From Christensenellaceae bacterium (lineage in GTDB: Bacteria; Bacillota; Clostridia; Christensenellales; Borkfalkiaceae): 64,000 nt of DNA. How positions within the stretch are numbered: the first letter of the stretch is position 1; every line of letters begins with the position of its first letter. Positions 23,343-32,932 of the stretch are shown one piece after another. Location of the stretch: the NCBI GenBank assembly GCA_948890655.1, contig CAQTYU010000001.1, positions 62,001-126,000 of the forward strand, written 5' to 3'. The notes beneath the pieces are model-generated. The model searched no databases and was not told the DNA's origin. It saw only the letters and a program-made list of their open reading frames with translations. The position numbers and the translations under genes are program-made.

Positions 23343-26120
23343 ATGAGTAAAATAGTTTTTAAGGCAGGCGGCGTGGACCCGACGAAAGCAAAGCCCGCAA
23401 AAAAAACCGAAAAAAAGCAAGAGGTCGTTGAAAAGCCGTCCGATGAGGCGACGGAAGAGCTTTCCGCCGTTGCAAGTACGGACGAGGCAGTACAGATAGC
23501 TTTATTTCCCGGTGACGAGCATCCATTGCGCGACGACGCGGCGGAAACGACTGCCCAGCAGAAGGAAGCTTTTGATAAGCAGAAAATTATCAAATATTTC
23601 AAGGCGCACCCTAAAAAAGCCGTTTCAACCAAGGTTGAAAGGTTTTCGCCGAAGCTTAACAAGGGGCTTAAAGCCGAACAGGTAGAGACGCGGTTCAAGC
23701 AGTTCTTATTCAATGATACGAATAAGAAGTACTCCCGTTCGTATGCAAGTATCTTTATCGGGAATATCTGCACGTTCTTCAACCTCTTATGTCTTTTTGC
23801 GGCTATCGCGCTCCTTATTGCGAACACGCAGGGATTTTCCAACTATCTTGTAATAGTTATCACCACCGCGAACGTTGCAATCGGCATTATTCAGGAAATA
23901 CGCTCGAAGCTGTCAATCGACAAGCTGTCTATTCTTGCCAAAAATACCGTCAAGGTAATACGCGACGGGGAAACGGTTGAGATACCCGTGCAGGAAATAG
24001 TTCTCGACGACGTAATTATCCTTGATTTGGGAAGTCAGGTACCCGCAGACTGTATACTTGCCGAGGGTTCGGTAGAAGTAAACGAAAGCCTTTTAACGGG
24101 TGAATCCATAGCCATAAAAAAGCAAATCGGCGATATACTTTACGCGGGCAGTTTCATTGCAAGCGGCAGCGGAAAATTCAGGGTTGAAAAAGTCGGTAAG
24201 GAAACCTATCTTGAAAAGTTGACTTCAAAGGCGAAAAAATATAAGCGCCCCAACTCCGAGCTGATGAACTCGACCAAGCTGATTATAAAGTGCGTGTCGC
24301 TGCTCATTATACCCATTGCAATCGGCACGTTCCTTACGACCTACGGCTTTATTAAAAACGTAGACCCGGATACCTATATTGCGCAGGATACGATTTACAA
24401 AAACGTAGTTGAAGCAGACGGCGGAATTAACGTGAACGTTAACTACGCGCTTCAACGGACATGTACCGTGGTTATAGGTATGATTCCTTCGGGAATGCTA
24501 TTGCTTACGAGTATTGCGCTTGCCGTGGGTATTATGCGACTAACGAAGTCCAATACCCTCGTTCAGGATATGTATTCCCTTGAAATGCTGGCGCGCGTAA
24601 ACGTTCTTTGCCTTGACAAGACGGGAACGATTACCGACGGCAGAATGAGAGTTAACGATACCATTATTTTAAACACCGTCAAAGATTATTCCTTAAACGA
24701 TATTATGGGAAGCCTTTTAAGGGAGCTTGACAGCAACAACCAGACCTCTATCGCGCTTAACAACCACTTCGGTTACAACGACAAGTTTGCGGCAACGGCG
24801 AAGATACCCTTCTCATCCAAGAGAAAGCTTTCAGCCGTAACGTTTGACGAAGCCGGAACATTTGCGATGGGAGCACCGGAATTCGTACTTAAACCTTACC
24901 CCGCGAAGGTTGAAAAGATAGTTAAACAGTATGCGCAGATGGGCTTGCGCGTTATAGTGCTTGCGCACTCGCCTTCCCCCATCGTGGGCGACAAGCTACC
25001 TTCGATTTTGAAGCCAATTGCGATAATTTCGATTGCCGATAACGTTCGCGAGGACGCGATTGACACCATTAAGTGGTTCAAGGACAACGAAGTTAACGTA
25101 AAAGTTATTTCGGGCGATAACCCCGTAACTGTTTCGGAAGTTGCCAAGCGCGCGGGAATTGCGAATGCGGAAAAGTTCATTTCACTCGACGGGCTGAACG
25201 ATACTGAGGTTGAAAACGTTGCAAACAAGTACACCGTGTTCGGACGAGTTTCACCCGAACAGAAGGCGATACTCGTCCGCTCTATTAAGTCGCAGGGCAA
25301 CACCGTTGCGATGACTGGCGACGGCGTAAACGATATTCTTGCGCTTAAAGAAGCCGACTGCGCAATCTCGGTTGCTTCGGGCAGCGAGGCGGCAAGAAAC
25401 GTATCTCACCTTGTGTTGATGGACAACAACTTCAACTCAATGCCAAAGATAGTTGCAGAGGGCAGGCGCGTTATAAATAATATTAAAAACTCGTCCTCGC
25501 TGTACCTGATGAAGACGCTGTTTACCGCCATACTCGCGTTTATCTGCATCTGTATGGGTAAACCCTATCTGTTTATGCCTCAGAATATGCTTCTTTTGGA
25601 AACGGCGATAATAGGCGCGCCCTCTTTCTTCCTTTCGTTGCAACCCAACAAGGACAGGGTACAGGGCAAGTTTATCACACACGTTATGAGCGGAGCCGTC
25701 ACAGGCGCAGTGCTAATGATACTGAGCACTATGGCAATGTATCTTACGGACATATTCGACCACGAAGAGTTCGGAGCGCACTATCAGGCAATGTGTATGA
25801 TAGCAATGACTTTCTCGGGCTTCGTAATGGTTTTCCGAACCTGTCAGCCGTTCAACGTTTACCGAGGAGTGCTATGTTTAGTCGTATTCGGAATACTCGT
25901 AGGCGCGTACTCAATAACGCCGCTTACAAACGCACTTTTATATACGGGCTGGGATAAATTAGTTTGGGACTACGCGAAAGTTCTGACGATTGTCGTGGTA
26001 ATAGAAGCCTCGTTCCCTATATCGGGGTGGCTGCAAGAACTGTCGCATATGATATTCCCCTCGACGACTAAAAAGAAGGATAAAGAAGTCAAAGACAAAG
26101 AAAAGAGAAAGAAAATATAA
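23343..26120 (+). CDS. Cation-transporting P-type ATPase
   Basis: 925 residues. A charged ~110-residue N-terminal extension (rich in Lys, Glu and Ala) precedes the ATPase core. The actuator motif is LLTGESIA, the phosphorylation motif CLDKTGTITDG (about residue 427), the hinge motif TGDGVNDILALKEAD (about 659). It has about ten membrane helices and a Lys-rich C-terminus. The overall layout is like the CtpE-type Ca2+/cation pumps of Gram-positive bacteria. The helix 4 motif, usually PEGL, reads IPSGMLLLTSIAL here, so the ion is uncertain. It is a single-gene unit divergent from serS. Confidence 0.85.
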   Translation: MSKIVFKAGGVDPTKAKPAKKTEKKQEVVEKPSDEATEELSAVASTDEAVQIALFPGDEHPLRDDAAETTAQQKEAFDKQKIIKYFKAHPKKAVSTKVERFSPKLNKGLKAEQVETRFKQFLFNDTNKKYSRSYASIFIGNICTFFNLLCLFAAIALLIANTQGFSNYLVIVITTANVAIGIIQEIRSKLSIDKLSILAKNTVKVIRDGETVEIPVQEIVLDDVIILDLGSQVPADCILAEGSVEVNESLLTGESIAIKKQIGDILYAGSFIASGSGKFRVEKVGKETYLEKLTSKAKKYKRPNSELMNSTKLIIKCVSLLIIPIAIGTFLTTYGFIKNVDPDTYIAQDTIYKNVVEADGGINVNVNYALQRTCTVVIGMIPSGMLLLTSIALAVGIMRLTKSNTLVQDMYSLEMLARVNVLCLDKTGTITDGRMRVNDTIILNTVKDYSLNDIMGSLLRELDSNNQTSIALNNHFGYNDKFAATAKIPFSSKRKLSAVTFDEAGTFAMGAPEFVLKPYPAKVEKIVKQYAQMGLRVIVLAHSPSPIVGDKLPSILKPIAIISIADNVREDAIDTIKWFKDNEVNVKVISGDNPVTVSEVAKRAGIANAEKFISLDGLNDTEVENVANKYTVFGRVSPEQKAILVRSIKSQGNTVAMTGDGVNDILALKEADCAISVASGSEAARNVSHLVLMDNNFNSMPKIVAEGRRVINNIKNSSSLYLMKTLFTAILAFICICMGKPYLFMPQNMLLLETAIIGAPSFFLSLQPNKDRVQGKFITHVMSGAVTGAVLMILSTMAMYLTDIFDHEEFGAHYQAMCMIAMTFSGFVMVFRTCQPFNVYRGVLCLVVFGILVGAYSITPLTNALLYTGWDKLVWDYAKVLTIVVVIEASFPISGWLQELSHMIFPSTTKKKDKEVKDKEKRKKI

Positions 26121-26128
26121 TATAAACC

Positions 26129-26190
26129 CCTCATCCGTCTTTTTCTCATACTTACGAAAAAGACACCTTCCCCACTACGGGGAAGGCTTA
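26129..26190. repeat. Interspersed repeat family C, copy 1
   Basis: Pattern CCTCATCCGTC, variable hairpin, CACCTTCCCC, loop, GGGGAAGGCTT. The same pattern is found at 26972-27031 and 34441-34484. It follows the ATPase stop codon. Confidence 0.7.
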
Positions 26191-26207
26191 AATTCTGAAT
26201 TAAAAGT

Positions 26208-26239
26208 CCCGCCCGCGAATAATCGCGGGCGGGTTAATT
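26208..26239. terminator. Terminator
   Basis: CCCGCCCGCGA / TCGCGGGCGGG stem followed by TTAATTTTATT. From here to 26346 I see no gene. Confidence 0.75.
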
Positions 26240-26346
26240 TTATTCAGGGTTGCGTAGAGCGCAAAGATTCCTGCTCTTCTGTACGGCGGCGACGTCGGTA
26301 CAACGGAATGACATATTGGAGCATAGGAGTTTTATAACTGTATCTT

Positions 26347-26553
26347 TTAATTTTTTAAGCCTAACAAATAATCAGCACTTAAATTGCACTTTTCGCAAAT
26401 CAAATAAATGCTTTCTGCATTTGGCTGAATTTTCCCAGTCGTCCAATCTGATACACTCATAGCGGATACCCCCACTTGCTCGGCAAATTTGCGCTTACTT
26501 AATCCATTTTCCGTTAAATACTCGTTCAATCTTAATGCTAATAAATTTTTCAT
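26347..26553 (-). CDS. XRE-family (Cro/CI-like) regulator 1
   Basis: 68 residues from MKNLLALRLNEYL. The helix-turn-helix is SKRKFAEQVGVSAMSVSDWTTGKIQPNAES, followed by SADYLLGL, the usual end of small XRE repressors. It is divergent from the gene at 26652, and the shared 98-bp region has two copies of a palindromic site, one inside the promoter of that neighbour. It probably represses itself and the neighbour. Confidence 0.85.
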   Translation of the reverse strand: MKNLLALRLNEYLTENGLSKRKFAEQVGVSAMSVSDWTTGKIQPNAESIYLICEKCNLSADYLLGLKN

Positions 26554-26562
26554 AATAATATT

Positions 26563-26616
26563 GTAAGACATATTTTATTTGAAATCATTGACATAAGACA
26601 TATCTTATGATAAAAT
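26563..26616 (+). promoter_or_regulatory. Promoter with two XRE-type operators
   Basis: -35 TTGACA (26588-26593), 17-base spacer, -10 TAAAAT (26611-26616). The near-palindrome ATAAGACATATCTTAT (26593-26608) fills the spacer. A second copy, GTAAGACATATTTTAT, is at 26563-26578, thirty bases away (three helical turns), close to the start of the XRE gene. A further half-site (ATATCTTAC) lies near 26626. Confidence 0.7.
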
Positions 26617-26651
26617 GTGTACAATATATCTTACGGTACGGAGGTAAAAAT

Positions 26652-26927
26652 ATGAATAACTCACTAATTGTTGACCTTGCTTTTGACGGGGATAGTTACA
26701 GGGATAATATTAAACTGCTTGAGGACGAAGAATATAAAAAGAACGACAAGATATTTTGGGAAATTTGCGAAAAACTTTTAAAGGACTTACCCAAAGAAGA
26801 ACGGAAAAAGATTGACTATGACTTATTCCTTGCGCTGGGCGGTATTGAAAGCGCAATCGAAGAGTTATTTTTTAAAGAGGGCTTTAAACTCGGGCTTAAA
26901 ATCGGCGCGCAAAACTTTTTAGACTGA
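26652..26927 (+). CDS. Small acidic helical protein, partner of XRE regulator
   Basis: 91 residues from MNNSLIVDLAFDGDSY, preceded by GGAGGTAAAAAT. It is charged and probably all-helical (NIKLLEDEEYKKNDKIFWEICEKLLKDLP), ending GFKLGLKIGAQNFLD. It has no membrane segment. I recall similar small proteins encoded beside XRE regulators in gut Clostridia, with no known function. The strong promoter overlaps an operator, so expression is probably controlled by the divergent XRE gene. Confidence 0.7.
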   Translation: MNNSLIVDLAFDGDSYRDNIKLLEDEEYKKNDKIFWEICEKLLKDLPKEERKKIDYDLFLALGGIESAIEELFFKEGFKLGLKIGAQNFLD

Positions 26928-26932
26928 AAAGA

Positions 26933-26958
26933 ACCACCCGCATTGCGGGTGGTCTTTC
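26933..26958 (+). terminator. Terminator after the small acidic protein
   Basis: ACCACCCGC / GCGGGTGGT stem, then CTTTCATTTT. Confidence 0.8.
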
Positions 26959-26971
26959 ATTTTAAAACAAT

Positions 26972-27031
26972 ACCTCATCCGTCTTAACATCGCTTTGCTA
27001 CGGTTAAGCCACCTTCCCATTAGGGGAAGGC
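26972..27031. repeat. Interspersed repeat family C, copy 2
   Basis: CCTCATCCGTC, a hairpin around CTTAACATCGCTTTGC, then CACCTTCCCATTAGGGGAAGG. It ends exactly at the gyrA stop codon. Confidence 0.7.
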
Positions 27032-29584
27032 TTATTCATTGTCGCTGTTGTCGACGCCTTCGGCTAAATCTTCGGGGGTAGCTTCTTCGGGAACCGCGGT
27101 TTCCGCTTCGTCGTCGCGTTCGGTTACCGCAACCGTAGCAACGAGTCCGTCTTTAAGGCGCATAAGCCTTACGCCGCGTGCAGCTCTGCCTATGGTCGAG
27201 ATTGACGAGCAGTGCATTCTTATAATCGTTCCGCCGTCCGAGATTATCATAATATCGTCGTCGTCGGTTACTTGTTTAAGATTGATAAGACTACCCGTTA
27301 CCTCGTTGAAGGTACCAGCCTTTATGCCCTTACCTGCTCTGCCCTGCAAGCGGTAATCTTCCACTCTGCTACGCTTGCCATAGCCGCCAGTGGTTACGGT
27401 TAAGATATCTTTGCTTTCGTCGATTACGAGCATATCAACAAGCGCGTCGTTTGCGCCTATCTTCATAGCCTTGACGCCTGCGGTGTCCCTGCCCATAGAG
27501 CGGACGCCCGACTCGTTGAAGCGGATACATTTCCCGCCCTTGGAGGCAATCATTAGTTCGTCGTCGCCCGTAGTGAACTGAACGGATATAAGGCTGTCGC
27601 CCTCGTTTAATTTTATTGCGATTTTGCCGTTTCTGTTGATGCGGGTAAACTCTTCGAGTTTGGTCTTTTTAATTAATCCGTTTCTGGTTGCAAAGGCGAT
27701 AAAGCCCTGCGCGTCCGCCTGTACGGGAATAATCGTGGTTATCTTTTCGTTCTGCTCTATCTGGACGAGGTTTACGATAGCCCTGCCGCGCGCCGTACGC
27801 TGCGCTTCGGGAATTTCGTAAGCCTTGATGCGGTAAACCCTGCCGCGGTCCGAGAAAAGAAGCAAATAGTCGTGAGATGAGCATACGAACATTCTTTCGA
27901 CGAAGTCCTCTTCCTTCGGGCGGTGCGCCGTTATTCCCTTGCCGCCGCGGTTCTGCGCGTGGTATTCTGAAACGGGAAGGCGTTTTACATAGCCCGTATG
28001 GGTCATCGAAATTACGACCTGTTCAACGGGGATTAAGTCCTCGTCCTCTATTGCTCCGCTGAAATCTACCGCGATTTCCGTCTTTCTGTCGGAAGGATAC
28101 TTACGCTTGGTTTCGAGAAGGTCGGTCTTGATAATGTCAAGCACTCTGCTTTCGTTTGCAAGAATATCCTTGAAATCCGCGATAGCCGCTTCCAAACCTG
28201 CAAGCTCTTCGTTGAGCTTGTCTACTTCCAAATGGGAAATTCTGAAAAGCCTTAACTCGGCAACCGCCGTAGCCTGTCTTTCGTCCAGCGCGAACTTTGC
28301 GGTAAGCTGTTGAACGCAGTCGGTCTTGTCCTTTGCGTTTTTGCACACTTCTACTACTTCGTTTATGCTTGCCTGAGCGATAACGAGTCCGCGTAGAATG
28401 TGGGCGCGCTCTTCGGTCTTTGCTAAGTCGTATTTGGTACGGCGGACGATTACGTCCTTCTGATGCTCTAAGTAATAGTAAAGGCACTCTTTAAGGTTCA
28501 GAACTCTCGGCGTGCCGTCAACCAGCGCAAGCATTATAATACCGTCCGATACCTGCAGGTTAGTGTGCTTGTATAAAAGGTTTAAAACGACTTGCGCGTT
28601 TGCGTCCTTCTTTATCTCGATAACAATACGCATACCGTCGCGGTCGGACTCTTCGCGGATGTCGGAGATGCCTTCAATCTTCTTATTCTTTACGAGGTCG
28701 GCAATCTGCTCGACGAGCTTTGCCTTGTTGACCTGATAGGGAATTTCGGTGACTATTATTCTCGTTTTGGTCTGGTTGCCGCTCTGATACTCCTCGATTT
28801 CGCAACGGGAGCGTATGATTATACTGCCGCGCCCCGTTCTGTAAGCCTTCTTTATGCCGCTTCTGCCCATTATGAGGGCGCCCGTAGGGAAGTCGGGAGC
28901 GGTGATGTATTCCATAAGCTCGTCAACCTCGATGTCGGGGTTATCGATTAGGGCTACCACGCCGTCAATACACTCGCCGAGGTTGTGGGGCGGAATGTTA
29001 GTCGCCATACCTACGGCGATACCGTCCGAACCGTTTACGAGCATATTGGGGAAGCGCGCTGGCAAAACCGCGGGCTGCAAGCCCGTATCGTCGAACGTCG
29101 GGTAGAAGTCAACCGTTTCTTTATCCAAATCTCTGAGCATTTCGGAGGCAAGCTTGGTCATTCTCGCTTCCGTATACCTCATTGCGGCGGCGGGGTCGCC
29201 GTCGACCGAACCGAAGTTGCCGTGCCCGTCGACGAGTGGGAAGTTTATGGAAAAGTCCTGCGCAAGCCTGACGAGCGCATCGTAAACCGAGCTGTCGCCG
29301 TGGGGGTGATATTTACCTAAGCAATCACCGACGATACGCGCGCATTTTCTGAAGGGTTTATCGTAGGTCAACCCTAGCTCGTGCATAGAATATAAAATTC
29401 TGCGGTGGACGGGCTTTAAACCGTCCCTTACGTCGGGAATAGCGCGGGACACGTTGACTGCCATTGCGTAGGCGATGAATGATTTTTTTAATTCTTCGTC
29501 AACTTCTCTGTCCAAAAGCTTTGTCATTTCGAGCGTTCGTTTAAATTCTTCGGTAAGCTCGGGACTGGTTTCTTTTTTAGCCAT
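27032..29584 (-). CDS. gyrA: DNA gyrase subunit A
   Basis: 850 residues. It is the DNA-cleaving subunit that introduces negative supercoils with GyrB. AAAMRYTEARM holds the catalytic Tyr (about residue 123). The quinolone region reads HPHGDSSVYDALVRLAQDF, keeping the Ser and Asp equivalent to E. coli Ser83 and Asp87, so it looks drug-sensitive there. The C-terminal beta-pinwheel carries the GyrA box GRAGKGI. The tail is acidic (PEEATPEDLAEGVDN). It lies 18 bases after gyrB. Confidence 0.97.
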   Translation of the reverse strand: MAKKETSPELTEEFKRTLEMTKLLDREVDEELKKSFIAYAMAVNVSRAIPDVRDGLKPVHRRILYSMHELGLTYDKPFRKCARIVGDCLGKYHPHGDSSVYDALVRLAQDFSINFPLVDGHGNFGSVDGDPAAAMRYTEARMTKLASEMLRDLDKETVDFYPTFDDTGLQPAVLPARFPNMLVNGSDGIAVGMATNIPPHNLGECIDGVVALIDNPDIEVDELMEYITAPDFPTGALIMGRSGIKKAYRTGRGSIIIRSRCEIEEYQSGNQTKTRIIVTEIPYQVNKAKLVEQIADLVKNKKIEGISDIREESDRDGMRIVIEIKKDANAQVVLNLLYKHTNLQVSDGIIMLALVDGTPRVLNLKECLYYYLEHQKDVIVRRTKYDLAKTEERAHILRGLVIAQASINEVVEVCKNAKDKTDCVQQLTAKFALDERQATAVAELRLFRISHLEVDKLNEELAGLEAAIADFKDILANESRVLDIIKTDLLETKRKYPSDRKTEIAVDFSGAIEDEDLIPVEQVVISMTHTGYVKRLPVSEYHAQNRGGKGITAHRPKEEDFVERMFVCSSHDYLLLFSDRGRVYRIKAYEIPEAQRTARGRAIVNLVQIEQNEKITTIIPVQADAQGFIAFATRNGLIKKTKLEEFTRINRNGKIAIKLNEGDSLISVQFTTGDDELMIASKGGKCIRFNESGVRSMGRDTAGVKAMKIGANDALVDMLVIDESKDILTVTTGGYGKRSRVEDYRLQGRAGKGIKAGTFNEVTGSLINLKQVTDDDDIMIISDGGTIIRMHCSSISTIGRAARGVRLMRLKDGLVATVAVTERDDEAETAVPEEATPEDLAEGVDNSDNE

Positions 29585-29602
29585 ACTCTTTCTCCTCCAC
29601 TA

Positions 29603-31528
29603 TTAAACGTCCAACTCTTCAACGAGTTTTGCGTTGTCTTCTATGAACTGTCTTCTCAGCTCGGGCTGTTCGCCCATTAAAAGCGAGAACAGTCTGTCGG
29701 CTTCTATTGCATCCTCTACCTTCATTCTTACGAGGGTACGCCTTGCCGGGTCCATAGTCGTCTCCCAAAGCTGTTCCTTGTCCATTTCGCCGAGACCCTT
29801 ATAGCGTTGAAGCTCGAACTTGCCGTTATAGGTGTTTCTGAAGTCTTCCAAAGCCTTGTCGTCGTAAAGGTAGGTGTCGGGTATGCCTTTACCGGAAACT
29901 TTATAAAGTGGCGGCTGTGCGGCGTATACGTGCCCGTTTTCGACAAGGGGACGCATATAGCGGAAGAAAAACGTAAGAAGTAATATTCTGATGTGTGAGC
30001 CGTCTACGTCGGCGTCGGTCATTATGATTATGCGGTCGTAACGGAGCTTGCTTTCGTCGAAATTTTCCTGTATGCCGCAGCCGAACGCCGTTATCATCGC
30101 CTTGATTTCTTCGTTTTCGAGTACGCGGTTGATGCGAACCTTTTCAACGTTTAAAATTTTACCGCGGAGGGGCAGAATTGCCTGAAAGCGTCTGTCGCGA
30201 CCCTGCTTTGCCGTACCGCCTGCGGAGTCGCCCTCAACGATGTAGATTTCGCAGAGTTCCGAACGCTTGTCCGAACAGTCCGCAAGCTTACCGGGGAGCT
30301 TCGTGCTCTCGAGGACGCCCTTTCTGTGGGTTTCTTCCCTTGCAAGCCTTGCCGCTTCCCGCGCGCGCTGCGCCGTAATACAGCGCATTATAAGTTCTTT
30401 GGTTTCGGCGGGGTGTTCTTCGAGGTAAGTGCCGAACTTATCGGTGACGGACTTCTGCACGAAGCCCCTTACATAGGTCGAGCAAAGCTTTGCTTTGGTC
30501 TGGCTTTCGTACTGTGCGTCGGCAATCTTCACGGAAACGACTGCGGTGATGCCCTCTCTTACGTCGTCGCCAGAAAGCTTTTCGCTGTCCTTTAAAATAT
30601 TAAGTCTTTTACCTGCGTCGTTTATGACTTTTGTGAGCGCGGCTTTGAAGCCGTCGAGATGGGTGCCGCCGTCGGGTTGGCGGATATTGTTAGAGAATGG
30701 GAAAATCTGCTCCGAATAACCGTCGTTGTACTGAATTGCGATTTCAAGGAACTTATCGTCCCCCTCGCTGTCCTCAAAGTAAACGGGTTTTTCAAACAGA
30801 ACGTTCTTACCCTTGTTTATATCCTCTATAAAGTGTACTACGCCGCCCTCGTAGCAGAAATCGTCGTGGCGTTCCTTTTCACCGCGCAGGTCTGTAAGCG
30901 TGAGCTTCAAACCCTTGTTGAGGTACGAAAGCTCCCTTAAAAGAGTTTTTAAAGTATCGTAGTTAAACTCAGTGGTTTCAAGAATGGTTGCGTCGGGGTG
31001 GAAGGTAATCGTCGTGCCTGTTTCCTCCGTATCGCCCACTATTTTAAGCGGTTCTTCGGGAATACCGCAGTGATAGACCTGACGGTATCTGTGACCGTTC
31101 TGGCAAACCTCCGCAGTGAGCGTATCGGAAAGCGCGTTTACACAGGAAACGCCCACACCGTGCAGACCTGAAGAAATTTTATAGCCGCCAGCCTTGTTGC
31201 CGCCGCCGAACTTGCCGCCCGCGTTGAGGTTGGTTAAAGCAAGCTCTACGCCGCTTATTCCCGTATCGGAGTTGATGCCGGTGGGAATACCCCTTCCGTT
31301 GTCCTTAATACTGCACGAACCGTCCTCGGTTATAATAACGTCAACGGTGTCGCAATAGCCAGCCAAGGCTTCGTCAATGGAGTTGTCTATAACTTCCCTT
31401 ACGAGGCAGTGCAAGCCCTTTTCATCGGTGGGTCCGATATACATACCGGGATGCTCGCGGACGGGCTCCAGACCCTTTAACGCGCGCAGGGAATTGGCGT
31501 CGTAATTGTTCTCGATTTTATCAGGCAT
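29603..31528 (-). CDS. gyrB: DNA gyrase subunit B
   Basis: 641 residues. GHKL ATPase domain: VIDNSIDEALAGYCD (metal-binding Asn), IKDNGRGIPTG and SGLHGVGVSCVNALS. The TOPRIM domain has IVEGDSAGGTAKQGRD and MTDADVDGSHIR. Length is that of the short Gram-positive type. GGGGGTTAAT precedes the ATG. gyrB-gyrA is the usual order, but no recF or dnaN is in view. Confidence 0.97.
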   Translation of the reverse strand: MPDKIENNYDANSLRALKGLEPVREHPGMYIGPTDEKGLHCLVREVIDNSIDEALAGYCDTVDVIITEDGSCSIKDNGRGIPTGINSDTGISGVELALTNLNAGGKFGGGNKAGGYKISSGLHGVGVSCVNALSDTLTAEVCQNGHRYRQVYHCGIPEEPLKIVGDTEETGTTITFHPDATILETTEFNYDTLKTLLRELSYLNKGLKLTLTDLRGEKERHDDFCYEGGVVHFIEDINKGKNVLFEKPVYFEDSEGDDKFLEIAIQYNDGYSEQIFPFSNNIRQPDGGTHLDGFKAALTKVINDAGKRLNILKDSEKLSGDDVREGITAVVSVKIADAQYESQTKAKLCSTYVRGFVQKSVTDKFGTYLEEHPAETKELIMRCITAQRAREAARLAREETHRKGVLESTKLPGKLADCSDKRSELCEIYIVEGDSAGGTAKQGRDRRFQAILPLRGKILNVEKVRINRVLENEEIKAMITAFGCGIQENFDESKLRYDRIIIMTDADVDGSHIRILLLTFFFRYMRPLVENGHVYAAQPPLYKVSGKGIPDTYLYDDKALEDFRNTYNGKFELQRYKGLGEMDKEQLWETTMDPARRTLVRMKVEDAIEADRLFSLLMGEQPELRRQFIEDNAKLVEELDV

Positions 31529-31564
31529 ATTAACCCCCTGAAATTTATTTTTATATTAATCAAG

Positions 31565-31597
31565 GCGCAACCCAAAATCACATTTTTGGGTTAGCGC
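31565..31597 (-). promoter_or_regulatory. Strong hairpin in the gyrB leader region
   Basis: GCGCAACCCAAAA / TTTTGGGTTaGCGC, a stem of about 13 pairs with one bulge, 37 bases upstream of gyrB. There is no T-run after it on the minus strand. It could be a leader structure or an old repeat. No other gene signal was seen in 31529-31845. Confidence 0.4.
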
Positions 31598-31845
31598 ACT
31601 CAATTTGCGCATATCTACGGCTCACCGGAAGTGAATTGGCGCAACTATATAATTGTGTGTCCTTAAATGCTGCGACAAGAGAAACTTGGTTTCTAAAAAA
31701 CACGAAATATTTTACGCGCAGAATAGCGCGAAATATTTGTAAGCCGATTTTTTTTATTATACCATATTATATAATCGAATGCAAGAATTTGAAGAAAAAA
31801 ATACAGAAACAGCATAAAATTTTTGCCGACGGACATACTTTTTTT

Positions 31846-32001
31846 ATGGAAAAATTTAACTGTAAAAATATGCCCGACACGGACTTCGTAAACGAAGTGT
31901 TCGAATGCGGAAATTGCGGCAATCACGTATGCAAAACGCAAGCAGAAATATGGGGCAGAATTTGCCCGCATTGCTTCGGTAAGCTGTATAGAATAAGCTG
32001 A
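31846..32001 (+). CDS. Small zinc-ribbon protein
   Basis: 51 residues from MEKFNCKNMPDTDF. The frame is open to 31636, but the upstream part is AT-rich and unlike protein. FECGNCGNHVCK and GRICPHCFGKLYRIS form a CxxC...CxxC zinc ribbon. Function unknown; such proteins are often nucleic-acid or chaperone-type adaptors. It is a single gene with a poor ribosome-binding site. Confidence 0.5.
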   Translation: MEKFNCKNMPDTDFVNEVFECGNCGNHVCKTQAEIWGRICPHCFGKLYRIS

Positions 32002-32035
32002 GTTTCAGCTTAAAACCCTCACTATTGATTATCTG

Positions 32036-32167
32036 AAAAAGATTCTTCACTGCGTTTTGCGCCTTATTACGAGAAATTTTTATAATAAGGTGCGCAAAGT
32101 ATCGCTATCGCTCACACAGAATGACAATACCGTGCGCAAAGTATAGCTAACGCTCACGCAGAATGAC
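32036..32167. repeat. Interspersed repeat family D, composite
   Basis: GATTCTTCACTGCGTTTTGCG followed by two copies of a unit ending CGCTCACACAGAATGACA or CGCTCACGCAGAATGAC. This is the ATTCTTC...CAGAATGAC repeat widespread in gut Firmicutes. Other copies are at 33253 (inside ppx), 43949 and 50364. Confidence 0.65.
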
Positions 32168-32175
32168 TATACAAT

Positions 32176-32214
32176 AAAATCCGCCCGCGCAAAACTGCGC
32201 GGGCGGATTTTATA
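32176..32214. terminator. Terminator beside the zinc peptidase gene
   Basis: AAAATCCGCCCGCGC / GCGCGGGCGGATTTT, a 15-bp perfect stem that can work in both directions. Confidence 0.85.
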
Positions 32215-32218
32215 TAAG

Positions 32219-32932
32219 TTATAAATATTCTTTTTTGAGTTCTTCAAAGCGGTTTTTCCACAGCTCCGCTTTTTCCTCTTCGCCTTTAGCTTTAAAGTAC
32301 TCATATCTGAGTTCAGCAAAGGAAATGAACGCGGGATCGTCCTCACGGATTTGAGGAAGGTCGGATAAAAGGTTTTCGCTCGCTTCCTCTATGGACTTAC
32401 CGTTTAAAACCCGAGCCTGAACAGTGAGCACGGCAAGCGTTACCTTTGCGGTATCGGTGTTGTTGAGCAAATCGTTACATACAAGCCCGTCGGTCTTACC
32501 CGAATTAAACCAGGCGGGAATAATATTTAAAATCAAAAGATAAACGTTGGACGGGACTAAAAACAAAATGCAAGCGGGCGCAGGCGTATAGCGTACTATA
32601 AAAGCAACCGCCACCGCTATCGTTAAATTTACTAAAACGCCGCCGAGAGCCGTAAAAAACAGCCTTGGTCTGAGCTTTTTATCCGTCTTGGGAATTAATT
32701 TACAACAGGACGACCCGAAAAGGTTGAATTTTGGTAAGGCTTTTATTTTGCATATTGCGCCGAAAAGCATATGCCCGCACTCGTGCAGAAGCGACGAAAG
32801 CGGCAGAGAAAGAATCATTGCAACGCATACGGCTATAACCCATAAGCCGTGGTCACGCCATGCGACGAAGCCGCATAAAGCAGCCGTCAAAAGCGCAAAT
32901 ATAGCGGATAATACCGACGCCAGATATTTCAT
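32219..32932 (-). CDS. M50-like membrane zinc peptidase
   Basis: 237 residues. Several membrane helices surround SLLHECGHMLFG, an HExxH zinc motif (about residues 50-54), and a later LLILNIIPAW...GKTDG matches the NPxPxxDG region of site-2 protease relatives in reduced form. The C-terminal 60 residues are helical and soluble (TPR-like). It may cleave membrane-bound regulators or signals. It overlaps ppx by four bases. Confidence 0.7.
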   Translation of the reverse strand: MKYLASVLSAIFALLTAALCGFVAWRDHGLWVIAVCVAMILSLPLSSLLHECGHMLFGAICKIKALPKFNLFGSSCCKLIPKTDKKLRPRLFFTALGGVLVNLTIAVAVAFIVRYTPAPACILFLVPSNVYLLILNIIPAWFNSGKTDGLVCNDLLNNTDTAKVTLAVLTVQARVLNGKSIEEASENLLSDLPQIREDDPAFISFAELRYEYFKAKGEEEKAELWKNRFEELKKEYL

